Below, in pieces: positions 21,401 through 34,020 of a DNA stretch of 64,000 nucleotides (position 1 is the first letter of the stretch; each line of letters starts with the position of its first letter). Source of the DNA: Bacillus xiapuensis. GTDB lineage: Bacteria; Bacillota; Bacilli; Bacillales; Domibacillaceae. Both the position numbers and the translations under genes were made by a program. The DNA lies in the NCBI RefSeq assembly GCF_002797355.1, contig NZ_KZ454940.1, positions 824,990 to 888,989 of the forward strand, read 5' to 3'. A model generated the notes under the pieces. That model was not told the origin of the DNA, made no database searches, and worked only from the letters and a program-made list of their open reading frames with translations.

Positions 21401-21999
21401 CTACCCCAGTATTTGACGGTGCGACAGAGGACGACGTATGGGAAACCATCGAAGAATCCGGAATGTCGCGCGACGCCAAAACCGTTCTTTACGATGGCCG
21501 CAGCGGAGAACCTTTCGATAATCGTGTGTCTGTCGGAATTATGTATATGATCAAACTAGCTCACATGGTTGATGATAAGCTGCATGCCCGTTCAACCGGT
21601 CCATACTCGCTTGTTACCCAGCAGCCGCTTGGCGGTAAAGCCCAATTTGGCGGACAGCGTTTTGGAGAGATGGAGGTTTGGGCGCTTGAAGCATATGGAG
21701 CTGCTTATACACTTCAAGAAATTCTGACAGTGAAATCGGATGATATTGTCGGCCGCGTGAAAACATATGAAGCGATTGTCAAAGGAGAGAACGTGCCGGA
21801 GCCGGGTGTTCCGGAATCGTTTAAAGTGCTGATTAAAGAGCTTCAAAGCTTGGGAATGGATGTGAAGATCATGTCCGGCGATGACCAAGAAATCGAAATG
21901 CGCGATTTAGAGGATGAAGAAGATCTTCAGCAGGCGGATACGTTAAATATTGCCCCTGATGACAAAAAAGAAACTGAAAAGGTAAGTTCAACGGACTAA
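18442..21999 (+). CDS. rpoB: DNA-directed RNA polymerase subunit beta
   Basis: The 1185-aa beta subunit, very close to B. subtilis RpoB throughout. GAGGGGTGA at 18428-18436 points to the TTG start at 18442, also the start used in B. subtilis; a GTG at 18433 is in frame but overlaps the ribosome binding site. The rifampicin pocket ([16 protein letters not shown] ... [12 protein letters not shown], near residue 470) shows the susceptible-type residues. Catalytic-region motifs such as [11 protein letters not shown] and [16 protein letters not shown] are intact. A hairpin separates it from rpoC. Confidence 0.97.
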   Translation: MTGQLVQYGRHRQRRSYARISEVLELPNLIEIQTSSYQWFLDEGLREMFQDISPIEDFTGNLALEFIDYSLADPKYPVDESKERDVTYSAPLRVKVRLLNKETGEVKDQEVFMGDFPLMTETGTFIINGAERVIVSQLVRSPSVYYSEKFDKNGKKGFTATVIPNRGAWLEYETDAKDIVYVRIDRTRKLPITVLLRALGFGSDQEIIDLIGDNEYIRNTLEKDNTENTEKALIEIYERLRPGEPPTVENAKSLLISRFFDPKRYDLANVGRYKINKKLHTKNRLFGQRLAETLADPETGEIIAEEGTVLDRRALDKIIPYLEKGTGFKTFRQSGGVVEEDIVVQSIKVYAPDSEDGKVINIIGNGFPEHDVKHITPADIIASIGYFFNLLYGVGNTDDIDHLGNRRLRSVGELLQNQFRIGLSRMERVVRERMSIQDANTITPQQLINIRPVIASIKEFFGSSQLSQFMDQTNPLAELTHKRRLSALGPGGLTRERAGFEVRDVHYSHYGRMCPIETPEGPNIGLINSLSSYAKVNKFGFIETPYRRVDPETGKVTDRIDYLTADEEDNYVVAQANVPLAEDGSFLEEEVVARFRGENTVVKRERVDYMDVSPKQVVSAATACIPFLENDDSNRALMGANMQRQAVPLMQPEAPIVGTGMEYVSGKDSGAAVICKHEGIVEHVEAKEIWVRRVQEIDGQEVKGDLDKYRLLKFIRSNQGTCYNQRPIVSVGDRVVKGEILADGPSMDKGELALGRNVMVGFMTWDGYNYEDAIIMSERLVKDDVYTSIHIEEYESESRDTKLGPEEITHDIPNVGEDALRNLDERGIIRIGAEVKDGDLLVGKVTPKGVTELTAEERLLHAIFGEKAREVRDTSLRVPHGGGGIVLDVKVFNREDGDELPPGVNQLVRVYIVQKRKISEGDKMAGRHGNKGVISRILPEEDMPYLPDGRPIDIMLNPLGVPSRMNIGQVLELHLGMAARYLGIHVATPVFDGATEDDVWETIEESGMSRDAKTVLYDGRSGEPFDNRVSVGIMYMIKLAHMVDDKLHARSTGPYSLVTQQPLGGKAQFGGQRFGEMEVWALEAYGAAYTLQEILTVKSDDIVGRVKTYEAIVKGENVPEPGVPESFKVLIKELQSLGMDVKIMSGDDQEIEMRDLEDEEDLQQADTLNIAPDDKKETEKVSSTD

Positions 22000-22007
22000 T
22001 GAATAAG

Positions 22008-22037
22008 GCCGGAGAAGGCCATTGCGGCTTCTCCGGC
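22008..22037 (+). other. Hairpin in rpoB-rpoC intergenic region
   Basis: GCCGGAGAAG (22008-22017) pairs perfectly with CTTCTCCGGC (22028-22037). No T-tract follows, so it is more likely an mRNA stability or processing element than a terminator. Confidence 0.6.
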
Positions 22038-22103
22038 AATCGTGACTAAACAGCAATTAAGCAAATTGGGTAAAACCTGTAGACTGAAAGGGAGGTAGGC
22101 CCC

Positions 22104-25100
22104 TTGCTAGATGTAAATAATTTCGAATACATGAAAATCGGTTTGGCATCACCCGATAAAATTCGATCTTGGTCTTATGGTGAGGTAAAAAAACCAGAAA
22201 CGATCAACTATCGTACACTAAAACCTGAAAAAGACGGCTTGTTTTGCGAACGCATTTTCGGACCGACCAAGGACTGGGAATGTCATTGCGGAAAGTACAA
22301 AAGAGTTCGCTATAAAGGCGTAGTCTGTGACCGCTGCGGTGTGGAGGTCACAAAGGCGAAAGTTCGCCGGGAACGAATGGGCCACATTGAGCTGGCCGCT
22401 CCAGTCTCCCACATTTGGTATTTTAAAGGTATTCCAAGCCGCATGGGACTTGTGCTGGATATGTCTCCCCGTTCCCTTGAAGAGGTTATTTACTTTGCAT
22501 CCTACGTGGTAACGGATGCGGGTGAAACAGCTTTAGAGAAAAAACAGCTGCTTTCCGAAAAGGAATATCGGGCTTATCGAGAAAAGTACGGCAACAAATT
22601 CCAAGCTTCCATGGGGGCGGAAGCCATCAAAAAGCTTCTTCAAGACATTGACCTTGAAAAAGAAGTTGATTCCCTTAAAGAAGAACTGAAGAGCGCTCAA
22701 GGCCAGCGCCGCACGCGTGCGATTAAGCGCCTGGAGGTTATAGAAGCATTCCGCCATTCCGGCAATAAACCAGACTGGATGATTCTTGATGTGCTGCCGG
22801 TCATCCCTCCGGAGCTGCGGCCGATGGTTCAACTGGATGGAGGACGCTTTGCTACCTCTGATTTGAACGACTTGTATCGCCGGGTCATCAACCGCAACAA
22901 CCGCTTAAAGCGCCTGCTGGATCTTGGTGCGCCAAGCATTATCGTTCAAAATGAAAAGCGTATGCTTCAAGAAGCGGTAGACGCCTTAATTGACAACGGC
23001 CGCCGCGGTCGTCCTGTCACTGGTCCCGGCAACCGTCCACTTAAATCCCTTTCTCATATGCTGAAAGGAAAACAAGGACGATTCCGCCAAAATCTATTAG
23101 GTAAACGGGTGGATTACTCTGGACGTTCCGTTATCGTCGTAGGCCCTAACTTAAAGATGTATCAATGCGGTCTGCCAAAGGAAATGGCGCTAGAGTTATT
23201 TAAGCCATTTGTGATGAAAGAGCTTGTAGAAAAAGGCTTAGCTCACAATATCAAAAGCGCTAAGCGCAAAATAGAGCGCGTGCAGCCTGAAGTGTGGGAT
23301 GTGCTTGAAGAAGTCATTAAAGAGCACCCTGTTCTTCTTAACCGGGCACCGACACTTCACCGCTTAGGAATTCAAGCATTTGAGCCGACGCTGGTTGAAG
23401 GGCGTGCGATCCGCCTGCATCCTCTTGTATGTACCGCTTACAACGCGGACTTTGACGGGGACCAAATGGCCGTCCATGTGCCGCTGTCAGCTGAAGCGCA
23501 GGCCGAGGCGCGCATGCTTATGCTGGCCGCTCAAAACATCTTGAATCCTAAGGATGGCAAGCCGGTTGTAACACCTTCCCAAGACATGGTTTTAGGTAAC
23601 TATTATTTAACCCTTGAGCGAGAAGGGGCTATTGGCGAAGGAATGATTTTTAAAGATACAAACGAAGCTCTAACTGCTTACCAAAATGGATATGTTCATC
23701 TTCATACGCGTATCGCGGTAGCAGCTTCATCCTTGAACAATCAAACATTCACTGAAGAACAGAACAAGATGCTGCTTATCACGACTGTAGGGAAATTGAT
23801 CTTTAACGAAATTCTTCCGGATTCATTCCCTTACATCAACGAACCGACCGGAACAAATCTGGAAGTCAAAACACCTGAGAAATACTTTGTTCATCCAACA
23901 GTCAATGTGAAAGAGCATATTCAGAAGCAAGAGCTGGTCGCGCCGTTTAAGAAGAAAATTCTCGGTAATATCATTGCTGAAGTATTTAAACGGTTTAAGA
24001 TTACTGAGACTTCCAAGATGCTTGACCGCATGAAGGACCTCGGCTTCAAATACTCCACAAAAGCCGGTATTACAGTAGGTGTGGCTGACATCGTTGTATT
24101 AGGTGAGAAGGAACAGATTCTTCACGATGCCCAAACAAAAGTGGATAATGTCCTGAAACAGTTCAGACGCGGTTTGATTACGGAAGAAGAACGGTATGAA
24201 CGCGTCATTTCTATCTGGAGTGCGGCGAAGGATACGATTCAAGGCAAGCTGATGGCTTCCCTTGATAAGCGCAACCCGATCTTCATGATGAGTGACTCTG
24301 GAGCCCGTGGTAACGCCTCTAACTTCACTCAGCTTGCTGGTATGCGCGGTTTGATGGCCAACCCGGCCGGCCGCATTATTGAATTGCCGATTAAATCAAG
24401 CTTCCGTGAAGGTTTGACAGTATTGGAGTACTTTATTTCGACTCACGGAGCGCGTAAAGGATTGGCCGATACGGCGCTGAAAACAGCTGACTCAGGTTAC
24501 TTGACTCGACGCCTTGTTGATGTCGCGCAGGATGTTATTGTCCGTGAAGAAGATTGCGGCACGGATCGCGGTCTGTTGATCGGCTCTATTAAAGAAGGCA
24601 CAGAAATTATCGAACCTTTAGAAGAACGTCTTGTAGGCCGTTACACTAGAAAAACAATTAAACATCCTGAAACAGGAGAAGTGCTTATCAATGAAAATGA
24701 AATGATCAGCGAGGATTTAGCGAAACAAATCGTTGATGCAGGCATTGAGAAAGTATGGATTCGTTCAGCGTTTACATGTAACACCCGTCATGGTGTCTGC
24801 AAGAAGTGCTATGGCCGCAACCTGGCAACAGGACAGCAAGTCGAAGTGGGAGAAGCGGTTGGGATTATTGCTGCTCAGTCTATCGGGGAACCAGGTACAC
24901 AGCTTACAATGCGTACATTCCATACAGGCGGGGTAGCCGGAGACGATATCACGCAAGGTTTACCGCGTATCCAAGAGCTGTTTGAGGCCCGCAATCCGAA
25001 AGGTCAGGCGGTTATTTCTGAAATTGACGGACATGTAACAGCCATCAATGAAGGCCGTGACCGCCAGCAAGAAATTATGCTTCAGGGCGACGTGGAAACC

Positions 25101-25697
25101 CGCACTTATACGGTTCCTTACACGGCACGCTTAAAAGTCGCGGTGAATGATAAGGTCGTTCGCGGACAGGAGCTGACGGAAGGTTCGATCGATCCTAAAG
25201 AATACTTGAAGATCACAGATGTGGCTTCCGTCCAAAAATACTTGCTGCGTGAAGTGCAAAAAGTATACCGGATGCAGGGGGTTGAAATCGGCGATAAGCA
25301 TATTGAAGTAATGGTCCGCCAAATGCTTCGCAAAGTGCGCGTCATCGATGCCGGTGATACGGATGTGCTGCCGGGAAGCTTGCTTGAAATCCATCAGTTC
25401 AGAGATGCTAATGAAAAAGCATTGCTTGAAGGCGGGAGACCGGCAACAGGAAGACCTGTTCTGCTCGGAATCACAAAGGCATCTTTGGAAACAGATTCAT
25501 TCCTGTCTGCGGCTTCATTCCAAGAAACGACGCGCGTGCTTACAGATGCCGCTATCAAAGGAAAGCGGGATGAGCTGCTCGGCTTGAAAGAAAATGTGAT
25601 CATCGGTAAGCTTGTTCCAGCTGGAACAGGTATGCAGCGTTACCGCAAAGCTGAACCTATTTTGATGACAGATGCAGAATCGGTCACGGTTGAGTAA
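22104..25697 (+). CDS. rpoC: DNA-directed RNA polymerase subunit beta'
   Basis: The 1197-aa beta' subunit. N-terminal zinc site ([20 protein letters not shown], about residues 60-79), active-site [12 protein letters not shown] with the three catalytic Asp near residues 449-453, a second cysteine cluster ([11 protein letters not shown]) and the trigger-loop region MRTFHTGG. Starts at TTG after GGGAGGTAGG, as in B. subtilis. Confidence 0.97.
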   Translation: MLDVNNFEYMKIGLASPDKIRSWSYGEVKKPETINYRTLKPEKDGLFCERIFGPTKDWECHCGKYKRVRYKGVVCDRCGVEVTKAKVRRERMGHIELAAPVSHIWYFKGIPSRMGLVLDMSPRSLEEVIYFASYVVTDAGETALEKKQLLSEKEYRAYREKYGNKFQASMGAEAIKKLLQDIDLEKEVDSLKEELKSAQGQRRTRAIKRLEVIEAFRHSGNKPDWMILDVLPVIPPELRPMVQLDGGRFATSDLNDLYRRVINRNNRLKRLLDLGAPSIIVQNEKRMLQEAVDALIDNGRRGRPVTGPGNRPLKSLSHMLKGKQGRFRQNLLGKRVDYSGRSVIVVGPNLKMYQCGLPKEMALELFKPFVMKELVEKGLAHNIKSAKRKIERVQPEVWDVLEEVIKEHPVLLNRAPTLHRLGIQAFEPTLVEGRAIRLHPLVCTAYNADFDGDQMAVHVPLSAEAQAEARMLMLAAQNILNPKDGKPVVTPSQDMVLGNYYLTLEREGAIGEGMIFKDTNEALTAYQNGYVHLHTRIAVAASSLNNQTFTEEQNKMLLITTVGKLIFNEILPDSFPYINEPTGTNLEVKTPEKYFVHPTVNVKEHIQKQELVAPFKKKILGNIIAEVFKRFKITETSKMLDRMKDLGFKYSTKAGITVGVADIVVLGEKEQILHDAQTKVDNVLKQFRRGLITEEERYERVISIWSAAKDTIQGKLMASLDKRNPIFMMSDSGARGNASNFTQLAGMRGLMANPAGRIIELPIKSSFREGLTVLEYFISTHGARKGLADTALKTADSGYLTRRLVDVAQDVIVREEDCGTDRGLLIGSIKEGTEIIEPLEERLVGRYTRKTIKHPETGEVLINENEMISEDLAKQIVDAGIEKVWIRSAFTCNTRHGVCKKCYGRNLATGQQVEVGEAVGIIAAQSIGEPGTQLTMRTFHTGGVAGDDITQGLPRIQELFEARNPKGQAVISEIDGHVTAINEGRDRQQEIMLQGDVETRTYTVPYTARLKVAVNDKVVRGQELTEGSIDPKEYLKITDVASVQKYLLREVQKVYRMQGVEIGDKHIEVMVRQMLRKVRVIDAGDTDVLPGSLLEIHQFRDANEKALLEGGRPATGRPVLLGITKASLETDSFLSAASFQETTRVLTDAAIKGKRDELLGLKENVIIGKLVPAGTGMQRYRKAEPILMTDAESVTVE

Positions 25698-25710
25698 TGG
25701 AGCGTTCTTA

Positions 25711-25755
25711 TATCTGAGCCGGTAAATAGCCGGCTCGGATATAATATTTTTTCAA
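25711..25755 (+). terminator. Terminator after rpoC
   Basis: GAGCCGG (25716-25722) pairs with CCGGCTC (25730-25736), extended outward by TATC/GATA, followed by an AT stretch ending in TTTTTT. It ends the rpoBC transcript just before the next promoter. Confidence 0.85.
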
Positions 25756-25757
25756 TG

Positions 25758-25786
25758 TTGACATTTGAAGAAGCGAGTGATAATAT
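25758..25786 (+). promoter_or_regulatory. Promoter for ybxF-rpsL-rpsG-fusA-tuf
   Basis: TTGACA (25758-25763), 17-bp spacer, TAATAT (25781-25786) with TGA extended -10. It directly follows the rpoC terminator, separating the polymerase operon from the str operon. Confidence 0.85.
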
Positions 25787-25831
25787 AATCAAGGTGCTCC
25801 TATGAACCTTGTTGCTTTGGAGGATATTTCG

Positions 25832-26083
25832 ATGTCTTATGAAAAAGTAGCAAAGGCTAAAAGCCTGAGAATAGGAACAAAACAAACAGTGAAAGCTCTT
25901 GAAAGAAATACAGTCAGTGAAGTAATTGTCGCTGAGGATGCAAACCCGGCTATTATGAATGTAGTGGCGGAGCTTGCAGAGCATAAAATGGTGCCGATTA
26001 CTTATGTTGATTCCATGCATAAGCTTGGAAGAGCATGCGGGATTGATGTCAAGGCGGCCGCTGTTGCAATTATTAATGAATAA
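25832..26083 (+). CDS. ybxF: L7Ae-family K-turn RNA-binding protein YbxF
   Basis: An 83-aa L7Ae/L30e-fold protein. The pattern [16 protein letters not shown] and the C-terminal [15 protein letters not shown] match Bacillus YbxF, which binds kink-turn RNA. An upstream in-frame ATG at 25802 exists, but TTGGAGGAT positions the start at 25832. It heads the str operon; rpsL starts 94 bp downstream. Confidence 0.92.
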   Translation: MSYEKVAKAKSLRIGTKQTVKALERNTVSEVIVAEDANPAIMNVVAELAEHKMVPITYVDSMHKLGRACGIDVKAAAVAIINE

Positions 26084-26177
26084 TGTTTTTGCAGCCTTCT
26101 GCAAAGACTTTGTTTTTAATTTTAAATGAGCCACCTGGATGTGTGGGCTTAAGAAAAAAGGAAGGGAGGATCTTTAC

Positions 26178-26600
26178 ATGCCTACTATTAACCAGTTAGT
26201 GCGTAAACCTCGTAAATCAAAATCTACTACTTCTAAATCACCAGCACTTAACAAAGGGTACAACAGCTTTAAGAAAGCAGCAACAGATGTAAACTCACCG
26301 CAAAAGCGGGGAGTATGTACTCGTGTTGGTACGATGACACCGAAAAAACCGAACTCAGCGTTGCGTAAGTACGCCCGTGTTCGTTTAAGCAACGGTATCG
26401 AAGTAACAGCTTATATTCCTGGTATCGGCCACAACCTTCAAGAGCACAGCGTTGTTCTTATCCGTGGCGGACGGGTAAAGGATTTACCAGGGGTGCGTTA
26501 TCATATCGTGCGCGGAGCGCTTGATACTGCCGGTGTTGAAACTCGCCGTCAAGGCCGTTCTAAGTACGGAACAAAACGCCCGAAACCAGCTAAAAACTAA
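26178..26600 (+). CDS. rpsL: 30S ribosomal protein S12
   Basis: A 140-aa decoding-centre protein. Contains [15 protein letters not shown] and the [14 protein letters not shown] loop; the lysines associated with streptomycin resistance are in the susceptible state. GGGAGGATC precedes the ATG at 26178, and the upstream in-frame extension is not family-like. Confidence 0.97.
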   Translation: MPTINQLVRKPRKSKSTTSKSPALNKGYNSFKKAATDVNSPQKRGVCTRVGTMTPKKPNSALRKYARVRLSNGIEVTAYIPGIGHNLQEHSVVLIRGGRVKDLPGVRYHIVRGALDTAGVETRRQGRSKYGTKRPKPAKN

Positions 26601-26651
26601 TTGAACAAATAATCTATTTGAATGAAGCAACATTTGAAAGGAGGAAATCAC

Positions 26652-27122
26652 ATGCCACGTAAAGGCCCTGTAGCAAAAAGAGACGTACTTCCAGATCCGA
26701 TGTACAACTCTAAGCTAGTTACACGTCTTATCAACAAAATGATGGTAGACGGTAAAAGAGGTAAAGCACAAGCTATTCTTTACGCATCATTCGATCTTAT
26801 CCGTGAACGCACAGGCAAAGATCCAATGGAAGTATTTGATCAAGCAATTAAAAACATCATGCCAGTATTAGAGGTAAAAGCACGCCGTGTAGGTGGAGCT
26901 AACTACCAAGTACCTGTAGAGGTTCGCCCTGAACGCCGCACAACACTTGGACTTCGCTGGTTAGTTAACTATTCTCGTCTTCGCGGTGAGAAAACAATGG
27001 AAGAGCGCCTTGCAGCGGAAATCCTTGATGCAGCTAACAACACGGGTGCGTCTGTTAAGAAACGTGAAGACACTCATAAAATGGCGGAAGCAAACAAAGC
27101 ATTTGCTCATTACCGCTGGTAA
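26652..27122 (+). CDS. rpsG: 30S ribosomal protein S7
   Basis: A 156-aa primary 16S rRNA-binding protein that nucleates the 30S head. [20 protein letters not shown] and [16 protein letters not shown] are S7 signatures. AAAGGAGG precedes the ATG at 26652. Lies in the str operon between rpsL and fusA. Confidence 0.97.
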   Translation: MPRKGPVAKRDVLPDPMYNSKLVTRLINKMMVDGKRGKAQAILYASFDLIRERTGKDPMEVFDQAIKNIMPVLEVKARRVGGANYQVPVEVRPERRTTLGLRWLVNYSRLRGEKTMEERLAAEILDAANNTGASVKKREDTHKMAEANKAFAHYRW

Positions 27123-27169
27123 GAATTTTCAAATCCTATCAACTTAATTAAGGAAGGAGAAAGACATTC

Positions 27170-29248
27170 ATGGGAAGAGAGTTCTCCTTAGAAAAAACTC
27201 GTAATATCGGCATCATGGCTCACATCGATGCCGGTAAAACGACGACTACAGAGCGAATTCTTTATTACACAGGACGCATCCATAAGATCGGTGAGACTCA
27301 CGAAGGTGCTTCTCAAATGGACTGGATGGAGCAAGAGCAAGAGCGCGGTATTACAATCACATCCGCTGCCACAACCGCTCAATGGAAGAATCATCGCGTC
27401 AACATCATCGACACACCTGGACACGTAGACTTCACAGTTGAAGTTGAGCGTTCACTTCGCGTGCTTGATGGTGCGGTAACAGTGCTTGATGCGCAATCAG
27501 GCGTTGAGCCTCAAACTGAAACAGTTTGGCGCCAAGCTACTACTTACGGGGTTCCTCGTATCGTATTCGTCAACAAAATGGATAAAATCGGTGCCGACTT
27601 CCTTTATTCAGTAGGCACTCTTCATAATCGCTTAATGGCGAACGCTCATCCGATTCAATTGCCAATTGGTGCAGAGGATGAATTCCGCGGCATTATCGAC
27701 TTAATCGAAATGAAAGCTACCTTCTACGGCAATGACCTTGGAACTGAGATTGAAGTGGCAGATATCCCTGCTGAGTATCAAGAACAGGCTGAGGAATATC
27801 GTGAGAAGTTAATTGAAGCAGTGGCTGAGATCGATGAAGAATTAATGGAAAAATACCTTGGCGGAGAAGAGCTTACAAATGAAGAAATTAAAGCCGCAAT
27901 CCGCAAAGGCACTTTGAATGTTGAATTCTTCCCGGTATTATGCGGTACAGCCTTTAAAAACAAAGGTGTCCAATTAATGCTGGATGCTGTGATCGACTAT
28001 CTTCCGGCGCCAACTGACGTGCCGGCAATTAAGGGTACTCGTCCGGATGGAGATGAAGAGATTTCTCGCCCTTCAACTGATGATGCGCCATTCTCAGCGC
28101 TTGCCTTCAAGGTAATGACAGACCCTTATGTCGGTAAGCTAACATTCTTCCGCGTATACTCCGGAGTTCTTCATTCCGGTTCATACGTGCAAAACTCAAC
28201 GAAAGGCAAACGTGAACGTGTAGGCCGTATCCTGCAAATGCACGCTAACTCTCGTCAAGAGATCTCTGAAGTGTATGCCGGAGATATCGCGGCAGCTGTT
28301 GGTCTGAAGGATACAACAACAGGTGACACGCTTTGTGATGAAAAGGATCTCGTAATCCTTGAATCAATGGAATTCCCTGAACCGGTTATTTCATTATCCG
28401 TTGAGCCGAAGTCAAAAGCAGATCAGGCAAAAATGTCAACAGCGCTTCAAAAACTTCAAGAAGAGGATCCAACATTCCGTGCGGAAACTAACCAGGAAAC
28501 TGGACAAGTTATCATTTCCGGTATGGGTGAGCTTCACTTAGATATCATCGTTGACCGTATGCGTCGCGAGTTCAAAGTAGAAGCAAATGTTGGTGCTCCT
28601 CAGGTTGCTTACCGCGAAACTTTCCGTTCATCTGCTCAAGTTGAAGGAAAATTTGCCCGCCAATCTGGTGGTCGCGGACAATACGGTCACGTTTGGATCG
28701 AATTCTCTCCTAACGAAGAAGGAGCCGGTTTCGAATTCGAAAACGCAATCGTCGGCGGGGTTGTTCCTCGTGAATATATCCCAGCTGTTCAAGCAGGTCT
28801 TGAAGATGCGATGCAAAATGGTATCCTGGCTGGTTACCCAATGGTAGACATCAAAGCGAAACTATACGATGGTTCTTACCATGATGTAGACTCCAGTGAA
28901 ATGGCGTTTAAAATCGCTGCTTCCATGGCGTTGAAAAACGCAGCATCCAAATGTAACCCAGTTCTGCTTGAACCAATGATGAAAGTAGAAGTTGTGATTC
29001 CAGATGAATATCTTGGAGACATCATGGGTGACATTACTTCTCGCCGCGGACGCGTGGAAGGAATGGAAGCTCGCGGTAATGCCCAAGTAGTAAAAGCGTT
29101 TGTTCCACTTTCTGAAATGTTTGGTTATGCAACTACATTGCGTTCCAACACGCAAGGACGCGGAACATACTCCATGCACTTCGACCATTATGAAGAGGTG
29201 CCAAAGGCAATTGCAGATGAAATTGTCAAAAAAAATAAAGGCGAATAA
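27170..29248 (+). CDS. fusA: Elongation factor G
   Basis: The 692-aa translocase GTPase. G1 AHIDAGKTT (residues 17-25), switch region with [12 protein letters not shown]3 DTPGHVDF, G4 [10 protein letters not shown], followed by domains II-V. Domain IV carries the Ser-Gly-Gly-Arg-Gly segment near residue 502. AAGGAGAAAG precedes the ATG. Confidence 0.97.
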   Translation: MGREFSLEKTRNIGIMAHIDAGKTTTTERILYYTGRIHKIGETHEGASQMDWMEQEQERGITITSAATTAQWKNHRVNIIDTPGHVDFTVEVERSLRVLDGAVTVLDAQSGVEPQTETVWRQATTYGVPRIVFVNKMDKIGADFLYSVGTLHNRLMANAHPIQLPIGAEDEFRGIIDLIEMKATFYGNDLGTEIEVADIPAEYQEQAEEYREKLIEAVAEIDEELMEKYLGGEELTNEEIKAAIRKGTLNVEFFPVLCGTAFKNKGVQLMLDAVIDYLPAPTDVPAIKGTRPDGDEEISRPSTDDAPFSALAFKVMTDPYVGKLTFFRVYSGVLHSGSYVQNSTKGKRERVGRILQMHANSRQEISEVYAGDIAAAVGLKDTTTGDTLCDEKDLVILESMEFPEPVISLSVEPKSKADQAKMSTALQKLQEEDPTFRAETNQETGQVIISGMGELHLDIIVDRMRREFKVEANVGAPQVAYRETFRSSAQVEGKFARQSGGRGQYGHVWIEFSPNEEGAGFEFENAIVGGVVPREYIPAVQAGLEDAMQNGILAGYPMVDIKAKLYDGSYHDVDSSEMAFKIAASMALKNAASKCNPVLLEPMMKVEVVIPDEYLGDIMGDITSRRGRVEGMEARGNAQVVKAFVPLSEMFGYATTLRSNTQGRGTYSMHFDHYEEVPKAIADEIVKKNKGE

Positions 29249-29298
29249 TTGATTTATACTTTCTAATAAAGTATAAATACTATTGTAAGCTTTGGTAT

Positions 29299-29330
29299 CT
29301 TCGAAGGCGGACACCGCTCTGTCTTCGAAG
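29299..29330 (+). other. Nested inverted repeat between fusA and tuf
   Basis: Two copies of the palindrome CTTCGAAG (29299-29306 and 29323-29330) enclose GCGG-ACA-CCGC (29307-29317). They can form a two-step hairpin without a T-tract. It is probably an mRNA processing or stability structure between the very highly expressed tuf and fusA. Confidence 0.5.
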
Positions 29331-29379
29331 CCCATATATATACTTAACTAACTTTTATAACTCAAAGGAGGATTTCCTA

Positions 29380-30567
29380 ATGGCTAAGGAAAAATTCGAC
29401 CGTTCCAAAACACATGCGAATATCGGTACAATCGGTCACGTTGACCATGGTAAAACAACTTTAACAGCAGCGATCACAACTGTTCTTGCTAAACGAGGCG
29501 GAAGTGAAGCGCGCGGTTACGATCAAATCGACAACGCTCCAGAAGAGCGCGAGCGCGGTATCACAATCAATACATCTCACGTTGAGTATGAAACAGAAAC
29601 TCGTCACTATGCGCACGTTGACTGCCCAGGACATGCTGACTACGTTAAAAACATGATCACTGGTGCGGCGCAAATGGACGGCGGTATCCTAGTAGTATCC
29701 GCTGCTGACGGCCCAATGCCACAAACTCGTGAGCACATCCTTCTTTCTCGCAACGTTGGTGTGCCATACCTAGTTGTATTCTTAAACAAATGCGACATGG
29801 TAGACGATGAAGAACTTCTTGAACTAGTTGAAATGGAAGTTCGTGACCTGCTTTCTGAATACGACTTCCCTGGCGACGATGTACCAGTCATCAAAGGTTC
29901 TGCTCTTAAAGCTCTTGAAGGCGAAGCTGAGTGGGAAGACAAAATCATTGAACTTATGGACGCTGTTGACAAATACGTTCCAACTCCAGAACGTGACACT
30001 GACAAGCCATTCATGATGCCTGTTGAGGACGTGTTCTCAATCACTGGACGCGGTACAGTTGCAACTGGACGCGTTGAGCGCGGTCAAGTTAAAGTCGGTG
30101 ATGAAGTAGAAATCATCGGTCTAGCTGACGAAGCTAAGAAAACAACTGTAACGGGCGTTGAAATGTTCCGTAAGCTTCTTGACTATGCAGAAGCTGGTGA
30201 CAACATCGGTGCTCTTCTTCGCGGTATTTCCCGTGAAGATGTACAGCGTGGTCAAGTTCTTGCTAAGCCAGGATCTATCACACCTCACACTAAGTTCAAT
30301 GCGGAAGTTTACGTTCTATCAAAAGAAGAGGGTGGACGTCACACTCCATTCTTCTCTAACTATCGTCCTCAATTCTATTTCCGTACAACGGATGTAACAG
30401 GCGTAGTTAACCTTCCTGAAGGTGTAGAAATGGTTATGCCTGGGGACAACGTAGAAATGAAAGTTGAACTAATTTCTCCAATCGCGATCGAAGAAGGAAC
30501 TCGCTTCTCTATTCGTGAAGGCGGACGCACAGTTGGTTCAGGCGTTGTAACTTCAATCGAAAAATAA
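29380..30567 (+). CDS. tuf: Elongation factor Tu
   Basis: The 395-aa GTPase that delivers aminoacyl-tRNA. G1 GHVDHGKTT (residues 18-26), G3 DCPGHADY, G4 NKCD, and C-terminal beta domains with [15 protein letters not shown]. The codon choice is strongly restricted, as expected of a very highly expressed gene. AAAGGAGG precedes the ATG. A terminator follows. Confidence 0.98.
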   Translation: MAKEKFDRSKTHANIGTIGHVDHGKTTLTAAITTVLAKRGGSEARGYDQIDNAPEERERGITINTSHVEYETETRHYAHVDCPGHADYVKNMITGAAQMDGGILVVSAADGPMPQTREHILLSRNVGVPYLVVFLNKCDMVDDEELLELVEMEVRDLLSEYDFPGDDVPVIKGSALKALEGEAEWEDKIIELMDAVDKYVPTPERDTDKPFMMPVEDVFSITGRGTVATGRVERGQVKVGDEVEIIGLADEAKKTTVTGVEMFRKLLDYAEAGDNIGALLRGISREDVQRGQVLAKPGSITPHTKFNAEVYVLSKEEGGRHTPFFSNYRPQFYFRTTDVTGVVNLPEGVEMVMPGDNVEMKVELISPIAIEEGTRFSIREGGRTVGSGVVTSIEK

Positions 30568-30580
30568 TAAATGTTTTATA

Positions 30581-30613
30581 AAAGCAGGTGGGTTTGCCCG
30601 CCTGCTTTTTTTA
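30581..30613 (+). terminator. Terminator after tuf
   Basis: AAAGCAGG-T-GGG with loop TTTG pairs with CCC-G-CCTGC(TTT), followed by seven T residues. It ends the str operon ahead of the S10 promoters. Confidence 0.9.
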
Positions 30614-30644
30614 TTGCCAGCTATTCGCTGCTGCAGATTATAGC

Positions 30645-30675
30645 AAGTTGCATTTCTGTTGTTGAAATGCAACTT
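30645..30675 (+). repeat. 12-bp perfect inverted repeat at the S10 promoter
   Basis: AAGTTGCATTTC (30645-30656) and GAAATGCAACTT (30664-30675) are exact reverse complements separated by 7 bp. The right arm covers the -35 of the upstream rpsJ promoter, so it is placed like an operator. Confidence 0.6.
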
Positions 30676-30690
30676 GAACCTATGTATAAT
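30662..30690 (+). promoter_or_regulatory. rpsJ promoter P1 (upstream)
   Basis: TTGAAA (30662-30667), 17-bp spacer, TATAAT (30685-30690). First of two tandem promoters for the S10-spc-alpha cluster. Confidence 0.75.
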
Positions 30691-30727
30691 AGGAAAAGTG
30701 CACGGAAGTAAGAAGCAAGAAAAACAG

Positions 30728-30756
30728 TTGCAAATGCACAGTAATCCGTGTATAAT
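30728..30756 (+). promoter_or_regulatory. rpsJ promoter P2 (downstream)
   Basis: TTGCAA (30728-30733), 17-bp spacer, TATAAT (30751-30756). Leaves a leader of about 125 nt containing a CTGACACAC...GTGTCGTCAG hairpin (about 30799-30838) that could serve S10 operon control. The rest of the 323-bp tuf-rpsJ gap holds only the tuf terminator, P1 and the inverted repeat. Confidence 0.8.
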
Positions 30757-30800
30757 ATACAATGTTGGTTTTTGACAGCGATGATGTGGAAGGTTGCTGA

Positions 30801-31199
<399 letters not shown>

Positions 31200-31236
31200 T
31201 TAAGATAAAACAATTTAAACTCAGGAGGTGTGACTC

Positions 31237-31866
31237 ATGACCAAAGGAATCTTAGGAAGAAAAATCGGTATGACTCAAGTGTTTGCTGAAAACGGCGATT
31301 TAATCCCCGTAACATTAATTGAAGCGGCACCAAACGTTGTACTGCAAAAGAAAACAATCGAAAACGACGGCTACGAAGCGGTTCAGCTAGGCTTTGACGA
31401 CAAGCGCGAAAAGCTTGCGAACAAACCAGCTAAAGGACACGTTGCCAAAGCGAACACAGCACCTAAGCGCTTCATTCGTGAGTTCCGTAACTTCGATTCA
31501 GAAGTAGAAGTTGGTCAAGAGGTCAAAGTAGATATTTTCGCAGAAGGAGATATCGTTGATGTAACAGGAGTATCGAAAGGTAAAGGCTTCCAAGGTGCCA
31601 TCAAGCGCCACGGGCAAGGCCGCGGACCAATGTCTCACGGTTCACGTTACCATCGCCGCCCTGGTTCAATGGGTCCTGTCGCTCCTAACCGTGTATTCAA
31701 GAACAAATTGCTTCCTGGACGCATGGGCGGAGAACAGATCACAATTCAAAATCTGCAAGTCATTAAAGTGGATGCAGAACGCAATGTTATCTTAGTAAAG
31801 GGAAATGTTCCTGGACCTAAAAAATCACTTGTGAAAATTCAAAGCGCTGTAAAAGCGGATCAATAG
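31237..31866 (+). CDS. rplC: 50S ribosomal protein L3
   Basis: A 209-aa early-assembly protein. [16 protein letters not shown], the [20 protein letters not shown] loop reaching the peptidyl transferase centre, and [13 protein letters not shown] are visible. CAGGAGGTG precedes the ATG. Second gene of the S10 cluster. Confidence 0.97.
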   Translation: MTKGILGRKIGMTQVFAENGDLIPVTLIEAAPNVVLQKKTIENDGYEAVQLGFDDKREKLANKPAKGHVAKANTAPKRFIREFRNFDSEVEVGQEVKVDIFAEGDIVDVTGVSKGKGFQGAIKRHGQGRGPMSHGSRYHRRPGSMGPVAPNRVFKNKLLPGRMGGEQITIQNLQVIKVDAERNVILVKGNVPGPKKSLVKIQSAVKADQ

Positions 31867-31893
31867 AATTATTCAGGAAAGGAGGAAACAAGA

Positions 31894-32517
31894 ATGCCAA
31901 AAGTTACAGTATTAAACCAAAGCGGTTCTCAAGTTGGCGAAATCGAACTTAATGATGCCGTATTTGGTATCGAACCAAATGAACATGCCGTATTTGAAGC
32001 GGTTATGATGCAAAGAGCTTCTTTGCGTCAAGGAACACATAAAGTAAAGACGCGCGCTGAAGTAAGCGGCGGTGGACGCAAACCGTGGCGTCAGAAAGGT
32101 ACAGGACGCGCACGCCAAGGGTCTATCCGTTCTCCGCAATGGCGCGGCGGCGGTACTGTGTTCGGACCAGTTCCGCGCAGCTACAGCTATAAATTACCGA
32201 AGAAAGTACGCCGTCTAGCAATTAAATCAGCACTTTCTTCAAAAGTAGCAGAGCAAAACATCGTTGTATTAGAGGCATTATCTATGGATGCTCCTAAGAC
32301 AAAAGAATTTGCTAACGTACTTAAGAACCTTTCTGTAGACAGCAAAGCATTAATCGTAACAGAAACTCTAAACGAAAACGTTGCTTTATCAGCTCGTAAC
32401 ATCCCTGGTGTAACAGTAATAGAAGCAAACGGCATGAATGTTTTAGACTTAGTGGGTCATGAGAAGTTAATCATGACGAAAGCAGCTGTTGAAAAAGTAG
32501 AGGAGGTGCTTGCATAA
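31894..32517 (+). CDS. rplD: 50S ribosomal protein L4
   Basis: A 207-aa protein lining the exit tunnel. [19 protein letters not shown] is the tunnel extension loop where macrolide-resistance changes occur; no obvious alteration is seen. Its stop overlaps the rplW start (TAATG). Confidence 0.97.
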   Translation: MPKVTVLNQSGSQVGEIELNDAVFGIEPNEHAVFEAVMMQRASLRQGTHKVKTRAEVSGGGRKPWRQKGTGRARQGSIRSPQWRGGGTVFGPVPRSYSYKLPKKVRRLAIKSALSSKVAEQNIVVLEALSMDAPKTKEFANVLKNLSVDSKALIVTETLNENVALSARNIPGVTVIEANGMNVLDLVGHEKLIMTKAAVEKVEEVLA

Positions 32518-32801
32518 TGGATGCACGCGATGTGATTAAGCGCCCCGTTATTACTGAACATTCAACTGAAATTATGGTTGATAAAAAATATACATTTGAA
32601 GTTGATGTGAGAGCGAACAAAACACAAGTTAAAGATGCAGTGGAAGAAATCTTTGGTGTGAAAGTAGCTAAAGTCAACATCATGAACTACAAAGGTAAGT
32701 TCAAACGTATGGGTCGTTATGCAGGTTATACAAACAAGCGCCGTAAAGCGGTTGTTACATTAACTCAGGACAGCAAAGAAATCGAACTATTTGAAGTTTA
32801 A
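32517..32801 (+). CDS. rplW: 50S ribosomal protein L23
   Basis: A 94-aa tunnel-exit protein, docking site for trigger factor and [18 protein letters not shown]-terminus and [20 protein letters not shown] are family signatures. One-base overlap with rplD indicates translational coupling. Confidence 0.97.
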   Translation: MDARDVIKRPVITEHSTEIMVDKKYTFEVDVRANKTQVKDAVEEIFGVKVAKVNIMNYKGKFKRMGRYAGYTNKRRKAVVTLTQDSKEIELFEV

Positions 32802-32832
32802 TTAAAAATTATTAGAAGAGGAGGGAAACAGC

Positions 32833-33663
32833 ATGGCGATTAAAAAGTATAAACCAACCACAAATGGTCGTCGCGGCATGACGGTTTCTGATTTTGCAGA
32901 AATCACAACAAGCACTCCGGAAAAATCATTGCTTGCGCCTCTTAAGAAGAAAGGCGGCCGTAACAACCACGGTAAAATTACTGTTCGTCATCACGGTGGC
33001 GGCCATAAGCGTCAATACCGTATCATCGACTTCAAACGCGATAAAGATGGTATACCAGGACGCGTTGCCACAATCGAGTATGATCCAAACCGCTCTGCAA
33101 ACATCGCATTGATCAACTATGCAGATGGTGAAAAACGCTATATCTTAGCACCGAAAAACCTTAAAGTTGGAATGGAAGTAATGTCTGGACCAGATGCCGA
33201 CATTAAAGTAGGAAATGCACTTCCTTTAGTGAACATTCCTGTAGGTACAGTTATTCACAACATCGAGTTGAAACCAGGAAAGGGTGGACAGCTAGTCCGT
33301 TCAGCTGGCGTTTCTGCACAAGTGTTAGGTAAAGAAGGTAAATACGTTCTTGTACGCTTAGCATCTGGTGAAGTTCGCATGGTTCTTGCAACTTGCCGTG
33401 CGTCAATCGGTCAAGTCGGCAACGAGCAACATGAACTAATCAACATTGGTAAAGCAGGCCGTTCTCGCTGGTTAGGCAAGAAGCCTACCGTTCGCGGATC
33501 TGTAATGAACCCTAATGACCATCCACACGGTGGTGGTGAAGGACGTACACCAATCGGACGTAAATCACCAGTTTCTCCTTGGGGCAAACCAACCCTTGGT
33601 TACAAAACTCGTAAGAAAACAAACAAAAGCGACAAGTTTATCGTTCGCCGTCGCAAAAAATAA
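32833..33663 (+). CDS. rplB: 50S ribosomal protein L2
   Basis: A 276-aa protein near the peptidyl transferase centre. [20 protein letters not shown], and [17 protein letters not shown] with the functionally important His, are intact. GAGGAGGGAAA precedes the ATG. Confidence 0.97.
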   Translation: MAIKKYKPTTNGRRGMTVSDFAEITTSTPEKSLLAPLKKKGGRNNHGKITVRHHGGGHKRQYRIIDFKRDKDGIPGRVATIEYDPNRSANIALINYADGEKRYILAPKNLKVGMEVMSGPDADIKVGNALPLVNIPVGTVIHNIELKPGKGGQLVRSAGVSAQVLGKEGKYVLVRLASGEVRMVLATCRASIGQVGNEQHELINIGKAGRSRWLGKKPTVRGSVMNPNDHPHGGGEGRTPIGRKSPVSPWGKPTLGYKTRKKTNKSDKFIVRRRKK

Positions 33664-34002
<339 letters not shown>

Positions 34003-34020
34003 TGAGGGGAGGGTATCCTA

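Noticed and set aside
18442-26600. Possible rifampicin or streptomycin resistance changes in rpoB and rpsL
   Set aside because: The rifampicin pocket residues and the S12 loop lysines appear to be the susceptible type.
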